Shown here piece after piece: positions 54,991 to 64,000 of a stretch of DNA of 64,000 bases (its first letter is position 1; every line of letters starts with the position of its first letter). Source of the stretch: Photobacterium swingsii (GTDB lineage Bacteria; Pseudomonadota; Gammaproteobacteria; Enterobacterales; Vibrionaceae); the NCBI RefSeq assembly GCF_024346715.1, contig NZ_AP024853.1:930001-994000 (forward strand), in the 5' to 3' direction. The notes beneath the pieces were generated by a model that saw nothing but the letters and a program-made list of their open reading frames with translations, did no database searches and was not told where the DNA came from. The translations under genes were made by a program, and so were the position numbers.

Positions 54991-55130
54991 AGAAGACCTT
55001 ACTTAAGTTGCATTTTAAATGCATGATATTTTATACCACAAGAAAATACAATCGAATAAGATAAATCTTAGCTTTGACAAATGGATGCCCAGAAAGAAAA
55101 AATGACGCTTTTCCTTTCGCAGGAAACAAA

Positions 55131-55152
55131 AAAGAGCGCCGAAGCGCCCTTT
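55131..55152 (-). terminator. Terminator after the FabG-like gene
   Basis: On the minus strand AAAGGGCGC-TTCG-GCGCTCTTT (one G-U) with a UUCG tetraloop, then more T. A very stable intrinsic terminator. Confidence 0.88.
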
Positions 55153-55174
55153 AAGAGATCTCTTATTGCTGCAA

Positions 55175-55909
55175 TTAAATGACCAGACCACCATCAATTT
55201 TTAACGTTTGGCCGGTAATAAATGAAGCATTATCGCTCGCTAGGAAAAGTGCACCATTGGCAATATCTTGTGGTTTTCCCATACGTTTAAGTGGTGTTTT
55301 AGCCTTCATAAAATCGAGAACCTTCTCGGGTAAGTCAACGGTCATTGGCGTTTCTACAAAACCAGGGGCAATACAATTAGCACGCACTTGCGCGCCTTTA
55401 CGCGAGAACTCTTTTGCCCAACCTTTTGTCATTGCAATGACTCCCCCCTTGGTTGCAGCGTAATTTGTTTGGCCAATATTACCATCCGTGCCAACAACCG
55501 AAGACATGGTAATGATAGATCCCTCACCCGACGCCATCATAAGTGGGGCAACGGCTTGCGTCATATTAAAAACACCTTTAAGGTTAACATCAGCGACCAG
55601 ATCCCACTCATCTTCAGCCATTTTATCTATCAAATTATCACGCGTGATCCCTGCATTATTGACGAGTACATCAACAGTGCCATATTCAGCATTCACTTGG
55701 TCAATGAAGTGAGTAATCGATGGCCTATCACAAACATTCAGCTCAACGGTGCGTACATTCGTGTAAGTTTGCGCTAAGTCTTGCATCGCGCTGGCATTCA
55801 TATCGCAAACAAACACCATTTTAGCTTCATGCTTGGCAAAGGTTTCAGCAATACATCGACCTATACCTTGCGCTGCGCCTGTCACAATACACACTTTATT
55901 CGTCAGCAT
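55175..55909 (-). CDS. 3-oxoacyl-ACP/acetoacetyl-CoA reductase-like SDR (FabG family)
   Basis: 244 residues, classical short-chain dehydrogenase: NAD(P) site VTGAAQGIGR, NNAG motif VLVNNAGITRDNLI, catalytic Ser in IITMSSVVG and YxxxK in NYAATKGG, end FITGQTLKIDGGLVI. The NAGITRD sequence is typical of FabG/PhaB. It is not within a fatty-acid gene cluster, so it is likely an auxiliary reductase. A UUCG terminator follows. Confidence 0.93.
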   Translation of the reverse strand: MLTNKVCIVTGAAQGIGRCIAETFAKHEAKMVFVCDMNASAMQDLAQTYTNVRTVELNVCDRPSITHFIDQVNAEYGTVDVLVNNAGITRDNLIDKMAEDEWDLVADVNLKGVFNMTQAVAPLMMASGEGSIITMSSVVGTDGNIGQTNYAATKGGVIAMTKGWAKEFSRKGAQVRANCIAPGFVETPMTVDLPEKVLDFMKAKTPLKRMGKPQDIANGALFLASDNASFITGQTLKIDGGLVI

Positions 55910-56205
55910 AACTCCATCCCTTATACATAATTGAAAAACAAGTCGTTCAAAAACAATTAGTTCAAATGCTTACTACGAGACATTTCTTATCATCTGATGA
56001 TAGTCCAGTTATGCAATTTAATTACCAACATTGATGCAATTCAGATTTTCATATTTATTTCGAGTGAAGTTGCAGCACATGTTCACAGAGCTGAGATGAA
56101 ATATTTTTGCAATAAGATGCATACTGGTTTTTTGCTATAGTAGGTTGCTGGCAGTTGGATACACAGCTGTTATTCATCACCGTTAGATTACCTATGGAAA
56201 GCAAA

Positions 56206-57162
56206 ATGTTAGACAAGGTGGTTTTTTTTCTTCATGTCATTCGCGCAGGCTCGCTCAGTATAGCCGCGAAACAATATGGTATATCCCCCTCTGCGGGTAG
56301 TCGCTGGCTTAATGAACTCGAAGAAAACATGGGGGTTAGCCTAGTAAAACGAACAACTCGAAAAATTAGCCCGACCCAAGCAGGGCAACGTTTATTTGAT
56401 CGCTTCAATCAAATACATGGCCAGATCAACGAGGTTTTCGATGAAGTACAGAACCTTAGCCATGAAGATCGCGGGACTATCCGTATTGCCAGCACGCCAC
56501 TTTTTGCCAAACACTACCTAGCGACTATCATAGGGGAATATGTTCAAATTCACCCTGATATCAATTTTTTAGTCATAGAAACAGCCTTCGATGTTGACCA
56601 CACCCATGAGGTCGATTTTGCGGTTCGCGCCAATGCGACATACCGTGGTTTTCAAGACAAAGATAGCTTATTGGTCAAGCGAGCTTTACTACAAGAGCCT
56701 CTGATTGCCTGCTGTTCACCTGATTATATAAAGCAATTTGGCGAGCCTATCTACCCACTGGAGCTCAAACAACACCTCTGCTTATATGCCACCACCTTAG
56801 TCGGCGGTAATAAGTGGATTTTCGAACTTAACGGCGAATACAGTTCGGTGGATATCCCACAGACCGTAGAAGCGGATGATAGCGAGATCCTGCGTAACAT
56901 TGCGATAGCCGGTGGAGGCATCGCCTACTTACCCTACTGCTTGATAGGAAAAGAAATTGCAGCCGGTAAATTGGTTCCGATCTTAACCAATTACGCCACG
57001 AGCCAATTTGAATTGAGTTTATATTTCAAGCCACGTCGACACATGCCGACACGCTGCGCTAACTTCAAAGAATATCTGGTTAAACGGACACCTGAAATTG
57101 ACCTAGAACGCAAAAAAGGAATTGCTCATGCCAATGGCAAGCCATTTACGCAACTGGCTTAA
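56206..57162 (+). CDS. LysR-family transcriptional regulator
   Basis: 318 residues if started at the ATG 56206, which fits the family start (MLDKVVFFLHVIRAGSLSIAAKQYGISPSAGSRWLNELEENMGVSLVKRTTRKISPT); the frame opens at a TTG at 56155 with an atypical leader. The effector domain follows, including CSPDYIKQFG. Its 3' end overlaps the esterase gene by 35 bp, so the regulator and hydrolase form one transcription unit, unlike the usual divergent LysR arrangement. Confidence 0.9.
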   Translation: MLDKVVFFLHVIRAGSLSIAAKQYGISPSAGSRWLNELEENMGVSLVKRTTRKISPTQAGQRLFDRFNQIHGQINEVFDEVQNLSHEDRGTIRIASTPLFAKHYLATIIGEYVQIHPDINFLVIETAFDVDHTHEVDFAVRANATYRGFQDKDSLLVKRALLQEPLIACCSPDYIKQFGEPIYPLELKQHLCLYATTLVGGNKWIFELNGEYSSVDIPQTVEADDSEILRNIAIAGGGIAYLPYCLIGKEIAAGKLVPILTNYATSQFELSLYFKPRRHMPTRCANFKEYLVKRTPEIDLERKKGIAHANGKPFTQLA

Positions 57163-58084
57163 TGCCATCCATCAACAAGCCCCTTCCTCACCGCTCTCGC
57201 CTCAGAGGGTCCGTGATGGACTTGCCGCCCTGACAAAGCAACACACAAGCGCCTGTATCGATATGGCTGCTATCGTAGACACTCATATCGCTGACAGCGC
57301 TATTGGCTGTCGAATTTACCAGCCGTATAAACAAAATAGGTTACGCGAGCAATCAATAAAGAACAGTAAATGGCAAAAGGATGAGAAGCTTCCCGTGCTT
57401 TTGCTATTACATGGTGGTGGGCATTTGTGTGGCAGTATTGATGTTTACGACACCATCAGCCGACAGCTTGCACATCACTGCCAAGCAATAGTTGTCACAA
57501 TTGATTATCGCCTAGCCCCTGAGTACCCCTATCCAGCAGGCCTCGACGATGCATACCATAGCCTTCTGCATATACACGATACACTCGCAACTGTGGGCAT
57601 CAAGCATAGTGATTCCTTGCTGTTAGTTGGTGACTCTGCAGGGGCAGCCATGGCAGCAACACTGGCACAGCAGCTGCAATACAAAGACAATCCGATGATA
57701 AATAGACTAGTGCTTATTTATCCAAGTTTGGACTATACCCTCAGTGCCCCTTCTTTGGATTTGCATGGACAGGGATATTTATTAGAAACGAAGAAAATTG
57801 AATGGTATTTTGATCAATACTTTACAGAACAAGATGATAGGCACAGTGCTTCTCCTCTTTTTGGGACGCTGACACAAGCGCATCCAAAAACCTTAGTGCT
57901 ATCGGCACAATATTGCCCAATCAAAGATGATGGTAGACGCTATTATCACCGCTTACTTGCCCACAACATAGAAGCGATTTACCTTGAGCAACCTAATACG
58001 ATCCATGCTTTTTTAAACTTACCAGATCTCATGCCAGAAGCTAACACGCACAGTTACTTAGCCATCAGTAAGTTCTTAGCCTAA
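57128..58084 (+). CDS. Hormone-sensitive-lipase-family alpha/beta hydrolase
   Basis: 318 residues from ATG 57128 (AAGGA 7 nt upstream, inside the LysR gene). HSL/group IV esterase motifs: oxyanion LLLLHGGGHLCGS, nucleophile elbow VGDSAGAAMAA, the DYRLAPEYPYPAGLDDAY block and a C-terminal His in TIHAFLNL. It hydrolyses short acyl esters in the cytoplasm; the substrate is unknown. It shares a unit with the LysR regulator and ends before a terminator. Confidence 0.9.
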   Translation: MPMASHLRNWLNAIHQQAPSSPLSPQRVRDGLAALTKQHTSACIDMAAIVDTHIADSAIGCRIYQPYKQNRLREQSIKNSKWQKDEKLPVLLLLHGGGHLCGSIDVYDTISRQLAHHCQAIVVTIDYRLAPEYPYPAGLDDAYHSLLHIHDTLATVGIKHSDSLLLVGDSAGAAMAATLAQQLQYKDNPMINRLVLIYPSLDYTLSAPSLDLHGQGYLLETKKIEWYFDQYFTEQDDRHSASPLFGTLTQAHPKTLVLSAQYCPIKDDGRRYYHRLLAHNIEAIYLEQPNTIHAFLNLPDLMPEANTHSYLAISKFLA

Positions 58085-58134
58085 CTTCAACTAAACTCAG
58101 TCACCGTCACAAACACCAAACGACAGGCAATAAA

Positions 58135-58162
58135 AAACCGGACTAAAAAGCCCGGTTTCTTT
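58135..58162. terminator. Bidirectional terminator
   Basis: AAACCGG and CCGGTTT around a 10-nt loop, with A and T runs, between the convergent esterase and DEAD-box helicase genes. Confidence 0.75.
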
Positions 58163-58186
58163 ATTCAATAAGCTTAAGCGTTAAAC

Positions 58187-60082
58187 TTATGCGTCAGTGC
58201 GTGGTTTACGGTCAGCATTGCTACGACGGTTGCCGCCGTTGCCACCATCACGGTTACCACGGTAGCCACCACGGTTGTCACCGCCACGGTTACGGTCGAA
58301 ACGACGTTCACCATTGCCACCTTCACGACGACCACGATGACCATTACCACGGTTACCGCCGTCACGACGACCACCGCCGTTACCGCCACGGTGCTCACGA
58401 AGTACTTCGCCTTCAACAACTACCGCTTTAACATCGTTTTGACGAATGCGTAGCTTCTTAAGTTGTGCAGATACTTCAGCTGTCATCTTCTTAGGAAGTT
58501 GAACATAAGTGTGTTCCGGAGCAAGTTTAATTGCACCAATGAACTCTTTGCTTAGGCCAAGTTCGTTTGCGATTGCACCAACGATATCTTTAACCTGAAC
58601 ACCTTGCTCACGACCAACTTGAAGCTGGTAAGTATCCCAGTCAGCGTTGTTGTATGAACGACGCTCACGACGTTCACCGCGTTCGCCACGCTCACCACCA
58701 CGATCATCACGACGACGATCACGACGTTGTTTTTCACGCTCGATAGCAGCAATCATTGGGTCTGGGCCGTTGTAGAACAACGGACGGTTGCCTTGTTGAC
58801 GCTGAAGAAGCATTGCAGCAAGTGTCGCAGCATCAACTTCAATAGATTCTTGTAGCTTCTCAACTAGCTCTACAAACGCATCAACATTTGTTTGCTCTTT
58901 TTGAGCCGCTAGTTCTTCACCCAGACGGTTAAGACGAGATGCAGCAACAAGGTCACGGTTAGGAAGTTGGATTTCTTCCATACGAGACTTAGTTACGCGC
59001 TCGATTGTACGAAGCATACGGATTTGGTTAGTGCGAACAAGAAGGATCGCCTTACCAGTACGTCCAGCACGACCTGTACGGCCGATACGGTGGATGTATG
59101 ACTCTACATCGAATGGGATATCGTAGTTGAATACGTGTGTGATACGCGGTACATCAAGACCACGAGCAACAACGTCAGTTGCAACTAGAATATCGATAAC
59201 ACCACGTTTGATGTGATCTACAGTGCGCTCACGTAGCGACTGTGGAATATCACCGTGAAGTGCTGCAGCTTTAAAGCCACGAGAAGATAGCCAATCAGCT
59301 AGGCGCTCAGTATCTTGACGAGTACGAACGAATACGATTGACGCGTCAGTATCTTCAGTTTCAAGAAGACGGCTCATTGCTTCGTCTTTCTCTACGCCTT
59401 TAACAACCCAGAACTGCTGCTCTACTTGAGAAACAGTGCGGTTTTCACCAGCAACGTCAATACGCTCAGGGTTACGTAGGAAACGGTCAACGATTTGCTT
59501 AACGATTGGAGGCATAGTTGCCGAGAACAATACGCGCTGCGCTGATGCAGGAGCTTGTTCCATGATCCAAGTTACGTCGTCAACGAAGCCCATCTTCAGC
59601 ATTTCATCTGCTTCATCAAGTACAAAAGTACTTACTTCATCAAGGTGCAGACGATCACGAGAAATAAGGTCTTTAACACGACCAGGTGTACCAACAACAA
59701 TGTGAGCACCATTTTTAAGTGCACGCATTTGATCAACGATAGATGCACCACCGTAGATTTCTAAAACTTTTAGGCCCTTGATGTTTTGACCAAGAACTTT
59801 AATTTCTGCAGCAACCTGAATTGCAAGCTCACGCGTTGGAGCCATAACAATTGCTTGAGGCTTGTGCTGAGCAAGATCTACTTTGTTAAGTAGTGGTAGG
59901 GAAAACGCAGCAGTTTTACCAGTACCAGTTTGTGCTTTACCTAGTGCATCAACACCAGTAAGAAGCAAAGGAATCGACGCAGCCTGAATAGGAGTAGGCG
60001 CAACAAAGCCCATTGAGTCAAGTGCGGATAGTAGTGTGTCGGCCAGATCTAACTGACGAAATTCTGTAACAGATTCTTGCAT
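58187..60082 (-). CDS. deaD: DEAD-box ATP-dependent RNA helicase (CsdA/DeaD)
   Basis: 631 residues, the size of DeaD. Helicase motifs in order: Q motif GFVAPTPIQ, I AQTGTGKTA, Ia PTRELAIQ, DEAD box VLDEADEMLKMG, III SATMP, and HRIGRTGRAGR. Residues ~485-560 are the DbpA-type RNA-binding domain (LQVGREQGVQVKDIVGAIANELG). The C-terminal ~70 residues are an Arg/Gly/Asn-rich RGG tail with imperfect repeats. It acts in ribosome assembly and mRNA decay, especially in the cold. Confidence 0.95.
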   Translation of the reverse strand: MQESVTEFRQLDLADTLLSALDSMGFVAPTPIQAASIPLLLTGVDALGKAQTGTGKTAAFSLPLLNKVDLAQHKPQAIVMAPTRELAIQVAAEIKVLGQNIKGLKVLEIYGGASIVDQMRALKNGAHIVVGTPGRVKDLISRDRLHLDEVSTFVLDEADEMLKMGFVDDVTWIMEQAPASAQRVLFSATMPPIVKQIVDRFLRNPERIDVAGENRTVSQVEQQFWVVKGVEKDEAMSRLLETEDTDASIVFVRTRQDTERLADWLSSRGFKAAALHGDIPQSLRERTVDHIKRGVIDILVATDVVARGLDVPRITHVFNYDIPFDVESYIHRIGRTGRAGRTGKAILLVRTNQIRMLRTIERVTKSRMEEIQLPNRDLVAASRLNRLGEELAAQKEQTNVDAFVELVEKLQESIEVDAATLAAMLLQRQQGNRPLFYNGPDPMIAAIEREKQRRDRRRDDRGGERGERGERRERRSYNNADWDTYQLQVGREQGVQVKDIVGAIANELGLSKEFIGAIKLAPEHTYVQLPKKMTAEVSAQLKKLRIRQNDVKAVVVEGEVLREHRGGNGGGRRDGGNRGNGHRGRREGGNGERRFDRNRGGDNRGGYRGNRDGGNGGNRRSNADRKPRTDA

Positions 60083-60362
60083 TGGGATCCCAATAAATAA
60101 TCTAACGTAAAACGGGGCCCCTTCTGCTTTAAGAGTTCTGCAACAGCAACCACAAGCATGGGCCTCGACGATGAGAGGCGCGTATTCTGCGCCATTACTT
60201 GATAAAAATCCAGAAAAAATTGAACACTGTCACAAATTGACTGTTAAACGCCCGTTTTGAGCGGATTAAGGCAAAGAGTGCTGTAAAAATAGCCTTGTTC
60301 TTGCTAGTAGCACTGAATAAGCTGCGTGTTAACAAACGATTAGAAAGAGAATAAGATCAAAA
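60083..60362 (-). other. Upstream region/leader of the helicase gene
   Basis: The 280 bp upstream of deaD contain no coding frame. DeaD homologues are often preceded by long, cold-responsive 5' leaders, and this stretch would hold one, but no defined structure was identified here. Confidence 0.35.
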
Positions 60363-60392
60363 AACCTCTGCTTTTTTTACTAAGCAGAGGTT
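60363..60392 (-). terminator. Terminator after the diguanylate cyclase gene
   Basis: AACCTCTGC and GCAGAGGTT form a perfect 9-bp stem with a 12-nt loop; TTTT follows on the minus strand. Confidence 0.8.
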
Positions 60393-60474
60393 CCCATCAA
60401 AGATTTAATCCATTAAACGGCTTAATCCAACTTCGTCTCGCCGCTTTTCGCTAGTAAATAGATAGTTAGCCTTA

Positions 60475-62148
60475 CTACCAAGACACGACACAATTACGGC
60501 CCTGTGTTTTTGCTGCATATAACGCCTTATCAGCTAAGGTCATTAATGCTTCGCTCATACTAAACTCCCCCGCAGGTATTGTCGTATGCACACCAATGCT
60601 AACAGTGGCATAGGGTGTATCTTGTGTGCGATGTGGGATCCCAAGCTCTGCAACCGCACACCGTAAATCCTCAGCAATCAAGCTTGCCATTGCTTTATCA
60701 ACCGTCGGTAGTAAACAAGCAAACTCTTCACCGCCGTATCGGCAGACTATCGACTTTTTATAAGGTGCTAATGTACTTTCAAGCCGAGAGGCGATTCGCT
60801 TAAGACAATGATCACCTTCTAAGTGACCATTTGTATCGTTATATGATTTGAAATTATCGACATCAATCATCATGACAGTCAGTGGCACTTGCTTCTTTGT
60901 TGCAACCGCCCAGTACCGAGCAAAACGAAGATCAAAGAAGCGTCGATTAGCAATACCGGTAAGGCCATCTTGCATAGACAGCTGTTCAAGACTGCGATTG
61001 GCCTCTTCAAGTGCCCGATTAGTTGCTTGAAGTTCTTGCGTACGTCTAATCACACGTTTCTCAAGATCAATATTAAGTTCTTTGATTGAATCATAATTTC
61101 GGCGGATCACAATTTGCTGCCCTATCGCAGCACCAAAGAGCTTTAGTATTTCTTTTTGATGTTCTGTTAGTGCACGTTGATTAATCAAATTATCAACAGC
61201 AATCCAACCAATACATTCAACACCATTCCACATCGCAATCATGGCATTCCAGCCAGTACCGACTTGTTCCTTGCCATAATACAGTGGTGCGTTTTCTTTA
61301 ACGACAACATGATTCTTATGACTCAATGCCTCGTTAACCAATGGGTGATCGGGAATCTGACTATTAAAGGCTTTTCTGTCCACCAGCAGACCTTCTGGAG
61401 ATGTGCCATAGGTGCCCAGCATCAAATTCGATTCAAAGTCCGTCAGGAATATCGCCATTCTATCGATACCAAGGTAAGCCCGCCCTAACTCTATGGCTTG
61501 CCGATAAAGTGTATCGAGTTGGGTTGCTTGTGATAGCTTCAGCGTGACTTCGTGAAGGTTACGCATTAAGCCTAAATAATTCGTGATCGACTGCTTTCGA
61601 ACTTCTAGCTCTGCTTCAATGCTACGCCGAGTAATATTATGGTGAATCACCTCTTGCTGTAATACGCGCGCGCTAATATCGGACGCTAATACGACAAGCA
61701 ATCTTTCGACATAATGAAGGCTTGATTCAAAACGTGCAGAATCCGCTGTTTCTGCATAGATATAAGCGACATTACGACCATGCATTTGAATCGGCAATAA
61801 AATCTGACACCACAGGTTGTCTTCAATGTTCCACAAGGCTTTGTAAGGCTTACTCACATAAGCGCGAACAAACTCATGATTCTGTTTAGCCTGCTCAAAC
61901 AACCCCATCGGCACACCATTATATTCCGTCATCAATAACGGCTGATTGTAATACCGATAATCCGATTTCCCGCTCCAACTCGCAAACACATAAGTACGAT
62001 CATCCTGTTCAACCAAGAGTGTGATTGAATTCAGCTTTAAATCTTTGTGTAGTGATGACATTAAGCAATGACACCACCGCTCCATATTCGCTTGTCGAGC
62101 AAGCTGTTCAACTAAATCATTTAGCCCAGTCACATCACAGACAGTCAT
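60475..62148 (-). CDS. GAF-GGDEF diguanylate cyclase
   Basis: 557 residues. Residues ~10-180 and ~205-350 look like two GAF-type sensor domains (the second has YRQAIELGRAYLGIDRMAIFL and GWIAVDNLINQ). A coiled coil (~355-395, LEKRVIRRTQELQATNRALEEANRSLEQL) leads to the GGDEF domain with DGLTGIANRRFFD and active site CRYGGEEF. It makes cyclic di-GMP from GTP. The RxxD inhibitory site expected five residues before GGEEF is absent (YKKS). AGGAT precedes the ATG. No membrane helix. Confidence 0.92.
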   Translation of the reverse strand: MTVCDVTGLNDLVEQLARQANMERWCHCLMSSLHKDLKLNSITLLVEQDDRTYVFASWSGKSDYRYYNQPLLMTEYNGVPMGLFEQAKQNHEFVRAYVSKPYKALWNIEDNLWCQILLPIQMHGRNVAYIYAETADSARFESSLHYVERLLVVLASDISARVLQQEVIHHNITRRSIEAELEVRKQSITNYLGLMRNLHEVTLKLSQATQLDTLYRQAIELGRAYLGIDRMAIFLTDFESNLMLGTYGTSPEGLLVDRKAFNSQIPDHPLVNEALSHKNHVVVKENAPLYYGKEQVGTGWNAMIAMWNGVECIGWIAVDNLINQRALTEHQKEILKLFGAAIGQQIVIRRNYDSIKELNIDLEKRVIRRTQELQATNRALEEANRSLEQLSMQDGLTGIANRRFFDLRFARYWAVATKKQVPLTVMMIDVDNFKSYNDTNGHLEGDHCLKRIASRLESTLAPYKKSIVCRYGGEEFACLLPTVDKAMASLIAEDLRCAVAELGIPHRTQDTPYATVSIGVHTTIPAGEFSMSEALMTLADKALYAAKTQGRNCVVSW

Positions 62149-62578
62149 AAATTATCCTAGCGCCAACGTTTACCCCCTCCATGAAAAGCATGTTTAGTCA
62201 TAACACTTATATGGCTCATCACTTATTTAGGTAGGTATTATTATTTTTATTTATTTCGGCTTTTACTGCGCTTTGCATTCCCGATTAAATTGCTGCAAAG
62301 ACAATTACCTATGCAAAGTATTGCGCTTGCATTTCGCTTGAACTAGTAACTTTTAATTAGTTTGTGAACTCAGCACAGACGCTTTGTTATAAAAACGATT
62401 GATACGACATAAATATGTCATTCCAACGCCATATTTTCTTTCATTATCGATAATTCAAACACTCTCTGGTGGCGGGCTTTCAACCTCAATGGAGAATATT
62501 CCTCAATCTTCGTTGTTATTTGTGCCATTTACGATAAATCCGTATAGTGTGATGGTTCACATTCTGAGACCAGGTAAA
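62149..62578. other. Divergent intergenic region
   Basis: About 430 bp between the leftward cyclase gene and rightward rnb; AT-rich, with no coding frame. Presumably both promoters lie here. Confidence 0.4.
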
Positions 62579-64000
62579 ATGTTTCAAGACAACCCACTAC
62601 TAGCCCAGCTAAAGAAGCAAATTCAAGAAACCCTTCCTAAAAAAGAAGGGACGATCAAAGCCACAGATCGCGGTTTTGGCTTTTTAGAACTCGACAACAG
62701 TAAAGACAGTATTTTCATCCCGCCGACATACATGAAAAATGTTATGCATGGCGATCGTGTAATTGCAGTTATTCGAACTGAAAAAGAGCGCGAAGTTGCT
62801 GAACCACAAGAGCTTGTAGAACAATCGCTAACGCGTTTTATCGGCCGTGTTAAATTGATTCGTAGTCGTTTGCATGTCATGCCGGATCACCCGCAACTAA
62901 AAGATGCAATTAAAGCGCGTGCAATCAAAGGGCTGAATCCAGAAAGCCTAAAAGAAGGCGATTGGGTTGTTGCCAACCTGAACAATCACCCGCTTGATAC
63001 CACTAAAGATGCTAAGAACAAGGCATTTTCTTGTGTAGTGAAAGAGAAAATCACAGACAGCGGTGATAAAATTGCACCTTGGTGGGTAACGCTTGCTCGT
63101 CATAACCTACCAAATGCAGAGCCTGCGCCACAAGAAAGCTGGTCAATGCTCGATGAAGGCCTTGAGCGTCAAGACCTTACTCATGTTCCTTTCATTACCA
63201 TTGATGGCGAATCAACCAAAGATATGGATGATGCGCTATACACGGAACAGAAAGAAGACGGCAGCTTCGACATTACCATCGCGATTGCCGATCCAACGTC
63301 TTACATTGAAGTGGGTAACGACATGGATAAAGAGGCCCGCGAACGTGGCTTCACTATCTATCTACCTGGTCGTAACATTCCAATGCTACCACGCGAACTA
63401 AGTGATGAACTTTGTTCACTAATGGAAAACGAAAAGCGACCAGCTATTTGTTGTCGCGTAAACGTAAGCAAAGATGGCGTGATCAGTGATGACATCACTT
63501 TCTTTGCAGCATGGATCCAGTCTCAAGCCCGCCTTGCCTACGATAATATCTCTGATCTGATCGAGAATGGCGAATGTGAAGGCTTTGCCCCAAATGACAT
63601 TATCCGTCAGCAAATCGATGTTCTACACGCATTTGCTAATGCACGCAGTGACTGGCGCGCAAACAATGCGGTCGTATTCCCAGATCGCCCAGATTACCGC
63701 TTCGAACTTAGCGAAGACAATGATGTCATCGCTATTCATACTGACCCTCGCCGTACTGCTAACCGCATGGTTGAAGAGGCAATGATCACTGCTAATATTT
63801 GTGCGGGTCGTGTGCTTCGCGATAAATTTGGTTTAGGTGTATTCAATACTCACGCAGGTTTCAACCCTGAGAAAATTGACACTGCGATGGATTTCCTGAC
63901 CAAAGCAGAAGCGCCATTTACTAAAGAAGAAATTGAAACCTTATCTGGTTTCAGTGCTCTTCGTCGTTGGCTAAATGAACAAGACACCACGTACTTGGAC
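62579..64000 (+). CDS. rnb: Exoribonuclease II, 3' truncated by window edge
   Basis: The frame runs from ATG 62579 (AGG a few nt upstream) to the window end, 474 codons of an expected ~645. The sequence begins [20 protein letters not shown]; the first cold-shock domain has [16 protein letters not shown], and the RNB catalytic domain starts around [16 protein letters not shown] (Asp-rich metal site) with [11 protein letters not shown] and [16 protein letters not shown]. RNase II degrades single-stranded RNA 3' to 5'. The end of the RNB domain and the S1 domain are beyond the window. Confidence 0.95.
   Translation, partial: MFQDNPLLAQLKKQIQETLPKKEGTIKATDRGFGFLELDNSKDSIFIPPTYMKNVMHGDRVIAVIRTEKEREVAEPQELVEQSLTRFIGRVKLIRSRLHVMPDHPQLKDAIKARAIKGLNPESLKEGDWVVANLNNHPLDTTKDAKNKAFSCVVKEKITDSGDKIAPWWVTLARHNLPNAEPAPQESWSMLDEGLERQDLTHVPFITIDGESTKDMDDALYTEQKEDGSFDITIAIADPTSYIEVGNDMDKEARERGFTIYLPGRNIPMLPRELSDELCSLMENEKRPAICCRVNVSKDGVISDDITFFAAWIQSQARLAYDNISDLIENGECEGFAPNDIIRQQIDVLHAFANARSDWRANNAVVFPDRPDYRFELSEDNDVIAIHTDPRRTANRMVEEAMITANICAGRVLRDKFGLGVFNTHAGFNPEKIDTAMDFLTKAEAPFTKEEIETLSGFSALRRWLNEQDTTYLD

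Noticed and set aside
58189..58431. Repeat-rich open frames at the deaD 3' end
   Set aside because: They are shadows of the RGG-tail codons; the short imperfect repeats reflect Arg/Gly/Asn coding and are not a CRISPR or minisatellite.

Overview
The window looks like chromosomal DNA of a marine gammaproteobacterium of the Vibrionaceae, most likely a Photobacterium close to P. profundum. That placement is inferred from gene content: a ToxR-type membrane regulator with a small partner, full rbs and mod operons, ArfA and ArfB, RNase II, and above all glycine-reductase selenoproteins, which are rare in this phylum but which I recall from Photobacterium. Base composition is moderate to AT-rich, with long AT-rich intergenic stretches. 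I see no insertion sequence, prophage, CRISPR array or rRNA.

Left end (1-11.6 kb): a selenocysteine island. A truncated POT-family peptide transporter and a DsrE-like protein precede grdX. A leftward operon follows, selD-grdE-grdB, in which both selD and grdB carry an in-frame UGA that must be read as selenocysteine. After an AT-rich gap of about 850 bp, selC (tRNA-Sec), selA, selB and a second selD run rightward. The second selD has cysteine (TGT) where the first has UGA. The island therefore holds the whole Sec synthesis and decoding set next to two Sec-containing clients, one of which is itself a Sec synthesis enzyme.

11.7-23.2 kb: small accessory genes (two XRE-type regulators, small unknown proteins), a SulP anion transporter, a possible small RNA, a GT2 glycosyltransferase plus DedA/LssY membrane protein, a CAP-domain lipoprotein, an unknown 350-residue protein, and modABC with a clear ModE operator upstream and a TetR regulator next to it. 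The modE gene itself lies at 41.4 kb.

23.4-43.1 kb: an AT-rich phosphoethanolamine-transferase-like gene; an aldehyde dehydrogenase / small protein / thiol peroxidase operon; a ToxR/VtrA-like regulator overlapping a ToxS/VtrC-like partner; an inositol-phosphatase-like plus kinase-like pair; arfA with its characteristic hairpin around the stop codon; a serine beta-lactamase-like protein; MaoC-like, DUF4349, LysR, SnoaL-like, AlkD-like and DUF4382 genes; arfB; NAD-malic enzyme; modE.

43.4-64 kb: rbsDACBKR for ribose, with a perfect palindromic operator; a second, complete POT transporter; a tight three-gene cassette around a PD-(D/E)XK nuclease-like protein (possible defence or DNA-processing module); a chemotaxis receptor; a FabG-like reductase; a LysR regulator overlapping an esterase; a DEAD-box helicase with an RGG-rich tail; a GAF-GGDEF diguanylate cyclase; and RNase II running off the right edge.

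The strongest novelty candidate is the selD pair: a Sec-containing SelD in the operon of a selenoprotein reductase, with a Cys-containing SelD in the operon of the decoding factors, which suggests a bootstrap/feedback arrangement.
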